Shown: positions 52,144-61,600 of the stretch, piece by piece
How the letters are laid out: every line of letters begins with the position of its first letter
Position numbering within the stretch: position 1 is the stretch's first letter
Assembly: GCF_038024125.1 (NCBI RefSeq)
Contig: NZ_CP150662.1
Coordinates: forward strand, 1,133,501-1,197,500
Direction: 5' to 3'
Length of the DNA: 64,000 bases
From: Polaribacter gangjinensis
Lineage (GTDB): Bacteria; Bacteroidota; Bacteroidia; Flavobacteriales; Flavobacteriaceae
Position numbers and translations under genes: made by a program
The notes under the pieces: generated by a model
Told to the model about the DNA's origin: nothing
The model's database searches: none
Seen by the model: only the letters and a program-made list of their open reading frames with translations

Positions 52144-53581
52144 TTTTTATGCAAACATTTTTTGCTTCCGTAAAAAAGCGTAATGCTTCAAAACCACCTT
52201 CACGTCCAATTCCAGAATCTTTGATTCCACCAAAAGGAGTTCTTAAATCACGTAACATCCATGTATTTACCCAAACAATTCCGGTTTGTAATTCTTGTGA
52301 AAAATGCATCGTTCTTTTTAAATTGTTTGTCCAAACTGTTGCAGATAAACCATATTTTGTTTCGTTGGCTAAAGATAATGCTTCTTCATCAGTTTTGAAA
52401 GATAGGATAGTAACAACAGGCCCAAAGATTTCTTCTTGATTCAACTTGCATTGATTATCCGTAATTTCTATGATAGTTGGTTGTAGAAAATAGCCATTTT
52501 CACAACCTTTAATGATTATATTTCTCCCACCAAACAAAATTTTTCCTGCTTCATTTTCTGCAATATCAATGTATTTTTTTACTTTTTCTAAATGTTCTTT
52601 AGAGACTAATGCGCCAATATCTGAAGTTTCATCAGCTGGATTTCCTATTTTTAGTTGAGAAACTTTTTCGATAAAATCAATTTTGAATTTTTCATAAATT
52701 GATTCTTCTACCAAAATGCGACTTCCACATAAACAAATCTGACCTTGATTTGAAAATGACGAACGCACAGTAGTTGCTAACATTTGGTCATAATCGCAAT
52801 CTGCAAAAATGATATTGGGATTTTTCCCTCCTAATTCTAAAGACAATTTTTTAAACATTGGTGCTGCAATTTTTGCAATTTGTGCACCTGTTTTTGTGCC
52901 TCCTGTGAAAGATATTGCTTTTATTTTTGGATGTTGCACAATTGCTTGACCTGTTGTATTTCCTAAACCATGAACGATATTCAAAACTCCTTTTGGCAAA
53001 CCTGCTTCATTGCAAATTTCACCTAACAAATAAGCTGTCATTGGCGTAATTTCACTTGGTTTAGCAATGACACAATTTCCTGCAGCAATTGCTGGAGCAA
53101 TTTTCCAAGTAAAAAGATACAAAGGTAAATTCCAAGGCGAAATGCAACCTACAATTCCTATTGGTTGTCTTAATGTAAAATTGATGGCATTTAATCCAAC
53201 AGATTCATGACTTTCTGATGAAAACTGCGTAATTGCATTTGCAAAAAACTGAAAGTTTGCTGCAGCTCTTGGAATATCAACTTGTTTAGCTAAACTTATT
53301 GGTTTGCCATTGTCTTTGCTTTCTGCTGCTGCTAAAAAGTCGATTTTTTCTACAATTAAATTGGCAATTTTTGATAAGATTTTACTGCGTTCATCCAACG
53401 TTGTTTTTGACCATTTTAGAAAAGCTAGTGTAGCAGATTCCACTGCTTTTTCTACATCATTTGCATCAGAATTTGGAATTTGTCCATAAATTTCACCAGT
53501 TGCAGGATTGTAATTATCCAACCAATTGTTAGCAATCGGATTTACAAATTCGCCATTGATGTAGTTTTGGATGGTCATCAT
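52133..53581 (-). CDS. Aldehyde dehydrogenase, probable 2-aminomuconate-6-semialdehyde dehydrogenase
   Basis: 482 residues from ATG 53581 (or 53578, as ATGATG is present); longer starts overlap the RidA gene. It is an ordinary ALDH: SPWNLPLYL, SFTGGTKTG, LELGGKNP and the catalytic Cys in NQGQICLCGSR. Its place between the ridA-like gene and the dioxygenase suggests oxidation of 2-aminomuconate semialdehyde to 2-aminomuconate. The last three residues and the stop codon appear to come from a palindromic repeat, so the natural C terminus was probably replaced. Confidence 0.92.
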   Translation of the reverse strand: MMTIQNYINGEFVNPIANNWLDNYNPATGEIYGQIPNSDANDVEKAVESATLAFLKWSKTTLDERSKILSKIANLIVEKIDFLAAAESKDNGKPISLAKQVDIPRAAANFQFFANAITQFSSESHESVGLNAINFTLRQPIGIVGCISPWNLPLYLFTWKIAPAIAAGNCVIAKPSEITPMTAYLLGEICNEAGLPKGVLNIVHGLGNTTGQAIVQHPKIKAISFTGGTKTGAQIAKIAAPMFKKLSLELGGKNPNIIFADCDYDQMLATTVRSSFSNQGQICLCGSRILVEESIYEKFKIDFIEKVSQLKIGNPADETSDIGALVSKEHLEKVKKYIDIAENEAGKILFGGRNIIIKGCENGYFLQPTIIEITDNQCKLNQEEIFGPVVTILSFKTDEEALSLANETKYGLSATVWTNNLKRTMHFSQELQTGIVWVNTWMLRDLRTPFGGIKDSGIGREGGFEALRFFTEAKNVCIKSLL

Positions 53582-53582
53582 T

Positions 53583-53999
53583 TTACTCTTTAGCTTCATT
53601 CTTTTTATAAGCAGTCACTTTAATTTCAACCACCAAATCAGGATGAGGTAATTGATGCACAGCAACAGTGGTTCTTGCAGGTCCAGTTTCTCTATTAAAA
53701 AACTCAACATACGCTTTGTTATAATCAGCAAAATCATTCATATTTACTAAGAATGATGTTACATCTACTGCATCTTTTAAGCTAGCTCCAATAGCTTTTA
53801 AATTATTGTCAATATTTTGTAAAACTTCTTTGGTTTGAATGTAAGCATCCAATTTTTTAGTGCCCATTTCATCGATAATATGAACTCCTGCAATCGAATT
53901 ATCCGATTTTCTTGAACTAGTTCCTGATACAAAAATAAAATCGCCAACAACTTTTACATGTGGATAAGCGCCTCTTGGTGTAACTTTTTTTTCTTCCAT
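53583..53999 (-). CDS. RidA family protein, probable 2-aminomuconate deaminase
   Basis: 138 residues of the YjgF/RidA family: [35 protein letters not shown] and the substrate-binding Arg in [12 protein letters not shown] followed by [10 protein letters not shown]. In kynurenine clusters a RidA homologue acts as 2-aminomuconate deaminase or removes reactive imines. It is 4 bp from the kmo gene and separated by two bases from the aldehyde dehydrogenase start. Confidence 0.9.
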   Translation of the reverse strand: MEEKKVTPRGAYPHVKVVGDFIFVSGTSSRKSDNSIAGVHIIDEMGTKKLDAYIQTKEVLQNIDNNLKAIGASLKDAVDVTSFLVNMNDFADYNKAYVEFFNRETGPARTTVAVHQLPHPDLVVEIKVTAYKKNEAKE

Positions 54000-54002
54000 T
54001 TT

Positions 54003-55418
54003 TTATATTTTTAATCCTGCAACAGAATCTTTTGCAAGAATTTCGTTTGTTTGATCAATAACAAGTTCTAAAATTGTTTTTAATTCTTCTTTTGTCATGT
54101 TTTCATGAGTTTGCACAGTATCATCAGCAATCAAATTTAGCAAGGCTTTGTCTTGAGCTCTGCCTTTTTTCATAGCTTCTTCATAACCAATATGTTCATT
54201 GAAAGTTACCAAAGAATATTTCGAAAAATACTGATTTGGAAAATGCTTTTCTAAGTCCATTTCTATTTTTCGTTTTTCTTTAAATAACGGATTTGCCACA
54301 TGATCACGCATTTCATAAAAGTTGTCAATCGCCAAATCTGCTATAGCATCTGTATCTTTTTTTCTTGCTTTTTGATAGGCTTTAAAAACCGAATTCCAAT
54401 CTTCAAAACCTTGATTCAAAATTTCATCCAATACGAAAACATCCTCAAAAGAAGCATTCATTCCTTGTCCATAAAACGGAACAATTGCATGCGCTGCATC
54501 ACCTAACAAAAGGGTATTTTTATAACACCAAGGTGCACATTTTACAGTTCCTAAAGGACCTGTTGGATTGTTCAAAAACTCCTCTTTGATATTGGGAATC
54601 AATGCCAAAGCATCAGGAAATTCTTGTTCAAAAAATTTTGTAATAGTTTCTTCGGATGTTAAATTATTGAAATTAAATTCACCCTCATCATAACTTAAAA
54701 AAAGTGTCACTGTAAAACTTCCATCCATATTTGGTAAGGCAATCAACATAAAATCGCCTCTTGGCCAAATGTGCAAATACTCTTTGCTTATTTGATGATT
54801 TCGGTTTTTATCTCCAGGAATTTCCAATTCTTTATATCCATGATTTAAGTAATTTTGCGAATAACTAAACAAAAATTTTCGTTCAGAAATATAACTTTTA
54901 CGCAACACTGAACCTGCTCCATCAGTTCCAAAAATCACATCAAAAGTAACTGAAAATTCTTCATTGGTTTCTTCATCAATAAAAAAAGCAATGTTATTTT
55001 CGATATCCACTTTTTTACATTTTTGATTGAAATGAATGGTAACATTTTTGTGCTTTTCAGCTTCGTTTAACAATAATGCATTCAAATCTCCTCTAGAAAT
55101 GGAGTTGATAAATTCACCTTCTCTGCCAGAATAATTGGATGCAAACGTATTTCCAAGTGCATCATGCATTAATCTTCCTTTCATGGGAATGCAAATTTTT
55201 CTTGCTTTTTCTTCTACTCCACATAAACGCAAGGCTTTCAAACCTCTGTCAGACAAAGCTAAATTGATGGAACGTCCTGCTGAAATAGCTACTTTTCGTA
55301 AATCGGGTCTGCTTTCATAAACTGCTACTTTATAGCCTCTTTGTGCGAGTCTTAAAGCCAGTAAACTTCCACATAAACCAGCACCAATAATCAATACACT
55401 TTCGTTTTTATTGTTCAT
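54003..55418 (-). CDS. kmo: Kynurenine 3-monooxygenase
   Basis: 471 residues. FAD-dependent hydroxylase converting kynurenine to 3-hydroxykynurenine with NADPH and O2. It has the dinucleotide motif LIIGAGLCGSLLALRLA, the family segment SAGRSINLALSDRGL, the DG motif FGTDGAGSVLRK and the second FAD motif LLGDAAHAIVPFYGQGMN. A C-terminal region that may touch the membrane is typical. It overlaps kynU by 11 bp, so the two are translationally coupled. Confidence 0.95.
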   Translation of the reverse strand: MNNKNESVLIIGAGLCGSLLALRLAQRGYKVAVYESRPDLRKVAISAGRSINLALSDRGLKALRLCGVEEKARKICIPMKGRLMHDALGNTFASNYSGREGEFINSISRGDLNALLLNEAEKHKNVTIHFNQKCKKVDIENNIAFFIDEETNEEFSVTFDVIFGTDGAGSVLRKSYISERKFLFSYSQNYLNHGYKELEIPGDKNRNHQISKEYLHIWPRGDFMLIALPNMDGSFTVTLFLSYDEGEFNFNNLTSEETITKFFEQEFPDALALIPNIKEEFLNNPTGPLGTVKCAPWCYKNTLLLGDAAHAIVPFYGQGMNASFEDVFVLDEILNQGFEDWNSVFKAYQKARKKDTDAIADLAIDNFYEMRDHVANPLFKEKRKIEMDLEKHFPNQYFSKYSLVTFNEHIGYEEAMKKGRAQDKALLNLIADDTVQTHENMTKEELKTILELVIDQTNEILAKDSVAGLKI

Positions 55419-56691
55419 TAATAAGATTTTTTAAAACTGAAACCATTTGAAATACATCCTCAAAACTATTGTACATTGGCACAGGCGCACAACGAATTAC
55501 ATCTGGTTCACGCCAATCTGTAATGATATTATTCGCTGATAATTTTTTGTGTAAACTTTTGTCTGCATTTTTGACTTGAATAGACAATTGACAACCCCTT
55601 TCTGATGGATTTTTTGGCGTAATAATTTTGATTTTATCAGAATCTAATTGATGAATTAAAAACTCGAAAAAACCTGTTAGTTTTTCTGATTTTGCTCTCA
55701 AAGCATCCATTCCTATTTTATCAAAAATATCCAAAGAAGCCTTGATGGCTGCCATTGATAAAATTGGCGGATTTGACAATTGCCAACCTTCTGCACCTTC
55801 CATTACATCAAAAGGCATTCGCATGTTGAAACGTGTTTTTTTATTGTGATTCCACCATCCTGCAAAACGTGGTAAATCGTTATTTTTTGCGTATTTTTCG
55901 TGGACAAAAATTCCACCCAAACTTCCTGGTCCTGAATTCAAATATTTATAAGTACACCAAGCTGCAAAATCGATATTAGAATCGTGTAAATTGGGTTGAA
56001 TATTTCCAGCTCCGTGCGCTAAATCAATGCCAACTTTGCAATTTTTTGAATGTCCAATTGCAGCAATTTTTTTCAAATCTAAGAATTGTCCTGTGTAATA
56101 ATTCAGGCCTCCAATCAACAACAGAGCAATTTCATCTCCTTGATTTTGAATGATTTGCTCTAAATCTTCCAAGTTCAACAAGGTTTCTCCTTTTCTAGAT
56201 TTCCATTCTACTAAACTTTCTTTTGGATCAAAACCATGAAATTTCAATTGCGATTCTACAGCATATCTATCAGATGGAAAAGCATCACTTTCTATCAGAA
56301 TTTTATATTTGTTTTTTGTGGGTTGGTAAAATGAAACCATCAGCAAGTGCAAATTCACAGTAAGTGTATTTGCAATGGTAACTTCAATGGGTTTTGCACC
56401 TACAATTTTTGCCATTTTTATCGACAAATCTTCATGATAATTCAGCCAAGGATTTTTTGCTTCAAAATGACCTTCTACTCCTAAATTTGCCCAATCATCC
56501 AATTCTTGTTGCAGATATTTTTGAGTCATTTTTGGCTGTAAACCCAATGAATTCCCAGTAAAATAAATCCATTCTTTTCCTCCCGAATTTTCGGGAGCAT
56601 CTCTAGGAATGTGGAATTCATCTCTCAAAAAAGCCAAAGAATCTTCTTGGTCTAACTGTTTGGCAAATGCCAAAGAATTTTGATATTGCAT
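55408..56691 (-). CDS. kynU: Kynureninase
   Basis: 427 residues. PLP enzyme cleaving 3-hydroxykynurenine to 3-hydroxyanthranilate and alanine. Visible are GNSLGLQPK, the GVEGHFEAKNPW region, DLAHGAGNIQPN and the PLP Lys in WCTYKYLNSGPGS. It is the first gene of the seven-gene kynurenine operon; a promoter lies just upstream at 56711-56741. No tryptophan 2,3-dioxygenase or formamidase is in the window, so the first steps are encoded elsewhere or kynurenine is imported. Confidence 0.96.
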   Translation of the reverse strand: MQYQNSLAFAKQLDQEDSLAFLRDEFHIPRDAPENSGGKEWIYFTGNSLGLQPKMTQKYLQQELDDWANLGVEGHFEAKNPWLNYHEDLSIKMAKIVGAKPIEVTIANTLTVNLHLLMVSFYQPTKNKYKILIESDAFPSDRYAVESQLKFHGFDPKESLVEWKSRKGETLLNLEDLEQIIQNQGDEIALLLIGGLNYYTGQFLDLKKIAAIGHSKNCKVGIDLAHGAGNIQPNLHDSNIDFAAWCTYKYLNSGPGSLGGIFVHEKYAKNNDLPRFAGWWNHNKKTRFNMRMPFDVMEGAEGWQLSNPPILSMAAIKASLDIFDKIGMDALRAKSEKLTGFFEFLIHQLDSDKIKIITPKNPSERGCQLSIQVKNADKSLHKKLSANNIITDWREPDVIRCAPVPMYNSFEDVFQMVSVLKNLINEQ

Positions 56692-56710
56692 GAAATTAAT
56701 TGATATTCAT

Positions 56711-56741
56711 CAAATATAAAACAATCCTTTTGAGATTTCAA
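56711..56741 (-). promoter_or_regulatory. Promoter of the kynurenine operon
   Basis: On the minus strand: TTG at 56741-56739 and TATATTTG at 56718-56711, spacer 20 bp, about 20 bp before the kynU start. Exact TAnnTTTG. Confidence 0.6.
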
Positions 56742-56787
56742 TTTTTTAAGGTTTGATTTTTTGTAAATTCGCTAAAAATTACTTCGG

Positions 56788-57981
56788 ATGAAATTTTTAA
56801 ATATTATAGCATTTTTTAGTGTTTTGATTCTTTTTTCATGTAAAAATGACACTGTAAATCTTTCAGAATTATCTGAAATTTCCAATGAAATCAAAAAAGA
56901 AATGGCTCCTGACAGCCGTGTTGAATTGTTTGATATTGCTTTTGAAAATAATGATAAAATGATTGTTTTATCAGGAAAAACAACATCGAAAATGGCATTG
57001 CAAATGCTATTAGACAGCCTTCAAAAACGAAATATTTCCATTGAAAATAAGGTGCGCGTTTTGCCTGATACTGCTGTTGGAAATCAACAATTTGCTGTAG
57101 CAAAAAACTCAGTCATCAATATTCGTTCAGAGGCAAAACATTCAGCTGAATTAGGAACACAAGCTTTGCTAGGAATGCCTTTAAAAGTATTGGATAGAGA
57201 GGGCGATTTTTATCAAATTCAAACTCCAGATAAGTATATTTCTTGGGTTGATAAAGGTGGAATTGTTCGAATGACAAAAACCGAATTTGACGCTTGGAAC
57301 GCCTCAAAAAAAGTGATTTTTACAGAAATTTTTGGATTTGTTTACAAAGAAAAATCAACTGAAAAAGGCATTGTCTCTGATATTTCTTTGGGCGGAATTT
57401 TACAATATTTGGATGAAGATACTAATTTTTATCAAGTAAAAATGCCTGATAATACTGTTGGATATTTGAAAAAAAGTGAAGCAAATTTGTATGAAAATTG
57501 GTTGCAATCCGTAATTCCTTCAGAAGAAAATATTGAGATTTTTGCAAAAAAAATGGAAGGTTTCCCATATTTGTGGGGAGGAACTTCTGCCAAAGGAATG
57601 GATTGCAGTGGTTTCACAAAAATGGTGTATTTGATGAACGGTTTTATCATTCCAAGAGATGCTTCACAACAAATCAATGCAGGAAAAATTGTTGATAAAA
57701 ATCTCAATTTTGCTGATTTACAAAAAGGCGATTTGCTCTTTTTTGGTAAAAAAGCTACTGAAAATTCCAAACAAAAAGTAACTCATGTTGGCATTTGGTT
57801 GGGAAATGATAAACAAGAATTTATTCATGCTTCTGGAAATGTACACATTAGTTCTATGGATTCAACTCAACCTCATTTTGATGAGCTAAATAAAAATAGA
57901 TATTTAGGTAGCAAACGTTATTTGGGCGAAAAAGATGCACAAATTGTTGATTTAAAGACCACAATTAACTTAAAAGAGTAA
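56788..57981 (+). CDS. NlpC/P60 (C40) peptidase lipoprotein with SH3-like domains
   Basis: 397 residues. A lipoprotein signal ends at LFSC (Cys18), so the enzyme is attached in the envelope. Two bacterial SH3-like domains (about 105-160 and 175-230) precede the NlpC/P60 domain (about 245-375) with catalytic Cys273 in GMDCSGF, His in VTHVGIWLG and the third residue in IHASGNVH. It should cleave peptide stems of peptidoglycan (D-Glu-diaminopimelate type). It is single, divergent from kynU. Confidence 0.92.
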   Translation: MKFLNIIAFFSVLILFSCKNDTVNLSELSEISNEIKKEMAPDSRVELFDIAFENNDKMIVLSGKTTSKMALQMLLDSLQKRNISIENKVRVLPDTAVGNQQFAVAKNSVINIRSEAKHSAELGTQALLGMPLKVLDREGDFYQIQTPDKYISWVDKGGIVRMTKTEFDAWNASKKVIFTEIFGFVYKEKSTEKGIVSDISLGGILQYLDEDTNFYQVKMPDNTVGYLKKSEANLYENWLQSVIPSEENIEIFAKKMEGFPYLWGGTSAKGMDCSGFTKMVYLMNGFIIPRDASQQINAGKIVDKNLNFADLQKGDLLFFGKKATENSKQKVTHVGIWLGNDKQEFIHASGNVHISSMDSTQPHFDELNKNRYLGSKRYLGEKDAQIVDLKTTINLKE

Positions 57982-58032
57982 AATTTCATCTTTAATTAAC
58001 ATCAAAAAAGATACCTATCCATTTATTATCCA

Positions 58033-58040
58033 TACTTTTG
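58033..58040 (+). promoter_or_regulatory. -7 element TACTTTTG before the J/KTSC gene
   Basis: Exact TAnnTTTG match 23 bp before ATG 58063. Confidence 0.5.
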
Positions 58041-58062
58041 CGCGCTATTTCAATAAAAATAC

Positions 58063-58509
58063 ATGAAGCGAATTAAAGAATACAAAAAATTATTCAACAT
58101 TGAAGGTCAAATTGATTTAAAAGAGTTGAAAACTACTTACAGAAATTTAGTAAAAGAATATCATCCAGATAAATTTTTGGACGAAACAGCGAAACAAGAA
58201 GCTGAAGAAATTAGTACAAAAATTATTGATGGATACCACTTTTTGGTGAGCATTGCACCTGAAACAAAAGTGGCAAATTTAGAGGAATACAAAATTACAA
58301 CTTCTGAATGTCAAGTGGTTGATTGGCGCCATAAAAGTATGTTGCTGGAAGTTACTTTTTCTGATGGAAATACTTATGAATATTTTGGTGTGAGTAAAAT
58401 TCTTTTTGGAAAATTTATCAATGCAAAATCGATGAACAACTTTGGAAGAAGAAATATTTTCAATTCGTTTTTATATAGAAAAATTAAAAAAGCAGCAGTA
58501 ACTGTATAA
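58063..58509 (+). CDS. J-domain protein fused to a KTSC domain
   Basis: 148 residues. Residues about 5-70 form a J domain with the HPD motif in VKEYHPDKF, which normally stimulates DnaK. Residues about 80-148 match a KTSC domain (VVDWRHKSMLLEVTFSDGNTYEYFGV), a short lysyl-tRNA synthetase C-terminal-like unit of unknown role. No Gly/Phe region or zinc finger, so it is a class C J protein. Monocistronic between promoter and terminator. Confidence 0.87.
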   Translation: MKRIKEYKKLFNIEGQIDLKELKTTYRNLVKEYHPDKFLDETAKQEAEEISTKIIDGYHFLVSIAPETKVANLEEYKITTSECQVVDWRHKSMLLEVTFSDGNTYEYFGVSKILFGKFINAKSMNNFGRRNIFNSFLYRKIKKAAVTV

Positions 58510-58520
58510 TAATATATCTC

Positions 58521-58557
58521 AAAAAAAATCCTTTGAAAATTTCAAAGGATTTTTTTA
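58521..58557. terminator. Bidirectional terminator between the J/KTSC gene and serA
   Basis: AAAAATCCTTTGAAA pairs with TTTCAAAGGATTTTT; A run and T run serve both convergent genes. Confidence 0.85.
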
Positions 58558-58563
58558 TTCATT

Positions 58564-60456
58564 TTAATACAACACTCTAAACTTAATTGTGCCCTCAACA
58601 TTTCGTAGTTTTTCAATTACTTCTTTGTTGTATTCTTTGTCTAAATCTGTAATTACATAACCCACTTTTGGATCTGTTGACAAATATTGACCATTAATAT
58701 TTAAGTCGTATTTTGCTAAAATCTTATTGATTTTTGCCATTACTCCAGGAACATTTTTGTGAATATGTAAAAAACGATGCACATTTACTTGTCTTGGCAA
58801 ACGAATATTGGGGAAATTTACAGCATCAACTGTATTCCCAGAATTGATGTAAGCCATAATTTTATTCGGAACAAAATCTGCGATATCTTTTTGCGCCTCT
58901 TCTGTACTTCCACCAACATGAGGTGTTAAAATCACATTGGGTAAACCTTGTAATTCTGTATAAAATTCACCATTCTTTGCAGGTTCTGATGGATACACAT
59001 CTACTGCAGCACCCGCTAATTTTCCACTTTTTAAAGCAGCAACCAACGCTTCAATATCCACCACAAATCCACGAGCTAAATTGATGAAATGAGCACCATC
59101 TTTCATTTGTGCAAATTCATTTTCACCAAAGAAATTTCTATTGGCAGGATTGTCATCAACATGCAAAGTAACTACATCTGAAACTGCTAACAATTCGTTT
59201 AAAGAATACATTTTGGTAGCATTTCCAAGAGATAATTTATCTTCAATGTCATAATAACAAACATCCATTCCAAGTGCTTCAGCCAAAATTGACAATTGCT
59301 TTCCTATGTTTCCATAACCAACAATTCCTAATTTTTTACCACGAACTTCTTTTGAGCCATCAGCAGTTTTGTTCCATTTTCCGTTATGAATTTCAGTACT
59401 TCTTTGAAAAGTAGAACGCATCAACATGATAATTTCACCAATTGCCAATTCAACCACAGAACGTGTGTTACTATAAGGCGCATTGAAAACCACTACTCCA
59501 TGTTCTTTACAAGCCTCTAAATCAATCTGTTTGGTACCAATGCAAAATGCACTTACTACCATTAATTTTTCAGCAGCTTCAATTACTTTACGAGTTACAT
59601 CTGTTTTAGAGCGAATTCCTAAAACGTGAACATCTTTGATTTTTTCAATCAATTCTTCTTCAGACAAACTTTTTGAGATTGATTCTACTGAAAATCCGTC
59701 TGTTGATAATTTTTTAAATGCATCAGGATGAACATTTTCTAATAGTAAAATTTTAATCCTGTTTTTTGGGTATGAAATATTTCTTGGCAACTTGTTGATG
59801 TATAAAAATTCGTCAAAATTCGGAGCAATATGATCTGCTTTCTCCGTTGTTTTTTTTCTAGAAACGTTTTCTGTGTAAGCAAAAAACTTGTCTGCAACTC
59901 CAGCTTCGCGCGTTACATAATCACTGTAACCATCACCTATCACTTGGATTTCGCCTTCTAAATGCATGTTTCGCAAACATTCAATTTTTCCATTATGATG
60001 CGAAAGTACGTTTTTTGCGTCAAAACCAATAATTTCTCCAGATTCACCAAATTCAAAAGTATTGGCAAAAACACGGTGAGAAGGAATGTTATATTCTGCA
60101 ACAATTGGATCAATAAACTCTTTAAATCCACAAGAAATTACATAAATATCATCTTTAAACTCTTGAAAAAATTCTTTGTTTCTTTCAATGGATGATGAAA
60201 CTTGTTTTCTGAGTTGTTTGATCAATTCGCTCAAATCAGCTTTATTGGCATTTAATAATGCAATTCTTCGTCTTAAAGATTCTGTGAAAGAGATTTCACC
60301 ATCTATACCAAGATTTGTGATATCAATGATTTGTTGAATTATTTCATCCTTCTTGGGATTATTTTTCAACGTAATTTCTGCTAAAACATCCAAAGCTTCT
60401 ACACGAGTTAACGTGCTGTCAAAGTCAAAAACGTAATTTCTTTTGGTGGTTATCAT
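58564..60456 (-). CDS. serA: Fused phosphoserine phosphatase (SerB) - 3-phosphoglycerate dehydrogenase (SerA)
   Basis: 630 residues. Residues 1-215 are a HAD phosphatase starting YVFDFDSTLTRVE (Asp11, Asp13), with VIGDGYSDYV, similar to SerB. Residues about 230-540 are the dehydrogenase, with the NAD motif GIVGYGNIGKQL, NLARGFVVD and the catalytic His in TPHVGGST. An ACT regulatory domain (about 555-630) completes it. Together the chain carries the first and last step of serine biosynthesis. Serine feedback through the ACT domain is known for SerA. Compare gcvP downstream, which also handles one-carbon and glycine flux. Confidence 0.93.
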   Translation of the reverse strand: MITTKRNYVFDFDSTLTRVEALDVLAEITLKNNPKKDEIIQQIIDITNLGIDGEISFTESLRRRIALLNANKADLSELIKQLRKQVSSSIERNKEFFQEFKDDIYVISCGFKEFIDPIVAEYNIPSHRVFANTFEFGESGEIIGFDAKNVLSHHNGKIECLRNMHLEGEIQVIGDGYSDYVTREAGVADKFFAYTENVSRKKTTEKADHIAPNFDEFLYINKLPRNISYPKNRIKILLLENVHPDAFKKLSTDGFSVESISKSLSEEELIEKIKDVHVLGIRSKTDVTRKVIEAAEKLMVVSAFCIGTKQIDLEACKEHGVVVFNAPYSNTRSVVELAIGEIIMLMRSTFQRSTEIHNGKWNKTADGSKEVRGKKLGIVGYGNIGKQLSILAEALGMDVCYYDIEDKLSLGNATKMYSLNELLAVSDVVTLHVDDNPANRNFFGENEFAQMKDGAHFINLARGFVVDIEALVAALKSGKLAGAAVDVYPSEPAKNGEFYTELQGLPNVILTPHVGGSTEEAQKDIADFVPNKIMAYINSGNTVDAVNFPNIRLPRQVNVHRFLHIHKNVPGVMAKINKILAKYDLNINGQYLSTDPKVGYVITDLDKEYNKEVIEKLRNVEGTIKFRVLY

Positions 60457-60593
60457 GCGTAAAAAAGCGCTTCAATTCAAGATGTAAATCTACAAATATC
60501 AATCAGATTGATAAAAGATTGATGCAGTTTTATCATATCAATTTTATTTGTGCTTTTATGCATAAAAGTTGATAAAAATAGAACTTTTAATCC

Positions 60594-61415
60594 CTAAAAA
60601 TTATGAAATCCTAAAAGAAGTAGCCACCAAAATATGGGTAAACTTTCCACCCAAAATGAACTATAATATGTTGATTGATTCACTTTGGCTCGCATCAAGA
60701 AAATTATAACTAAAAAAAAGAAAATCATAAAGGTATTTTTAGTCTCGAAATTGGTATTTAAAGCATAAGAAATCAATAAAGCAATGAGTATCAAAATTAA
60801 ACCCAATCTTTTGGTTTGAGGTATGCCAATTTTTCTAGGGATGGTTTGTAATGAAATCGCATCAAATTGTAAATCCCTGATTTCAAAAGGTAAAATCAGT
60901 ACAATTACAATTAAAAATCGTTGAATAAACAGTAAAAAAGCTTGATACGAAATAGCATTTGTTTTATGAAAATAAGGAACTAAAACTGTAAAACCTGCCC
61001 AAACCAAGGCAACAATAATGATTTTTAAATATCCAATATTTCGTAAGTTTTTTTCAAATCCACCAAAAAAAGGCACAGCATATAAAAATGTCAACATTGC
61101 AAATGGAAAACTGATATACAAAGTGTTTAATGGAAGTAAAAATGCATAGTAACACATTGCAACGAAACAAAAAAGGGAAAAAATTTGAATGATTTTTAAG
61201 TCACTTGTCAAACTTCTGTGATGCAATTTGGCAACTCCTGCATATTTCACAAAATTATAACCTGTGATGGTTCCAAAAAAAATAAAATAGTCAAGATTTT
61301 TTTGATACGAAAAATCAAAATAAAATTCCGTAATTCTCAAAAATGCATACACAGCAAAAGCTACATGAATGCTAGCATTGAGATAAAAATTAGTAATTTT
61401 TTTTAGTACATCCAT
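60594..61415 (-). CDS. UbiA-like polytopic membrane protein
   Basis: 273 residues with about eight predicted transmembrane helices. It resembles UbiA prenyltransferases: the loop EIRDLQFDAISLQTIPRKIGIPQT matches the second Asp-rich motif, but the first motif (expected NxxxDxxxD) reads NFVKYAGVAKLH, with no Asp. Catalytic activity on prenyl diphosphates is therefore uncertain. It diverges from gcvP; there is no linked quinone or carotenoid gene in view. Confidence 0.75.
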   Translation of the reverse strand: MDVLKKITNFYLNASIHVAFAVYAFLRITEFYFDFSYQKNLDYFIFFGTITGYNFVKYAGVAKLHHRSLTSDLKIIQIFSLFCFVAMCYYAFLLPLNTLYISFPFAMLTFLYAVPFFGGFEKNLRNIGYLKIIIVALVWAGFTVLVPYFHKTNAISYQAFLLFIQRFLIVIVLILPFEIRDLQFDAISLQTIPRKIGIPQTKRLGLILILIALLISYALNTNFETKNTFMIFFFLVIIFLMRAKVNQSTYYSSFWVESLPIFWWLLLLGFHNF

Positions 61416-61512
61416 TTCACAAAAATAGTGTTTCTGTTGATAACCTTAAAAAACGGTTGATAATAATTTAATTTTGGGTAAATTCTAACAAAAAATAACG
61501 TTATAAAATCCG

Positions 61513-61520
61513 TACTTTTG
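61513..61520 (+). promoter_or_regulatory. -7 element TACTTTTG of gcvP
   Basis: Exact TAnnTTTG match, giving an RNA leader of about 75 nt before ATG 61601. I saw no glycine-riboswitch fold in the leader. Confidence 0.5.
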
Positions 61521-61600
61521 TGTCGCAAAAATTAATAATATTTTTTGTGGATTTAGAACTTACTAAATCGTTTGAAATATAGACACTTTAACCTAAATTA

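Noticed and set aside
61527..61600. Glycine riboswitch in the gcvP leader
   Set aside because: The leader is only about 75 nt and A/T-rich; the conserved glycine aptamer core was not recognised.
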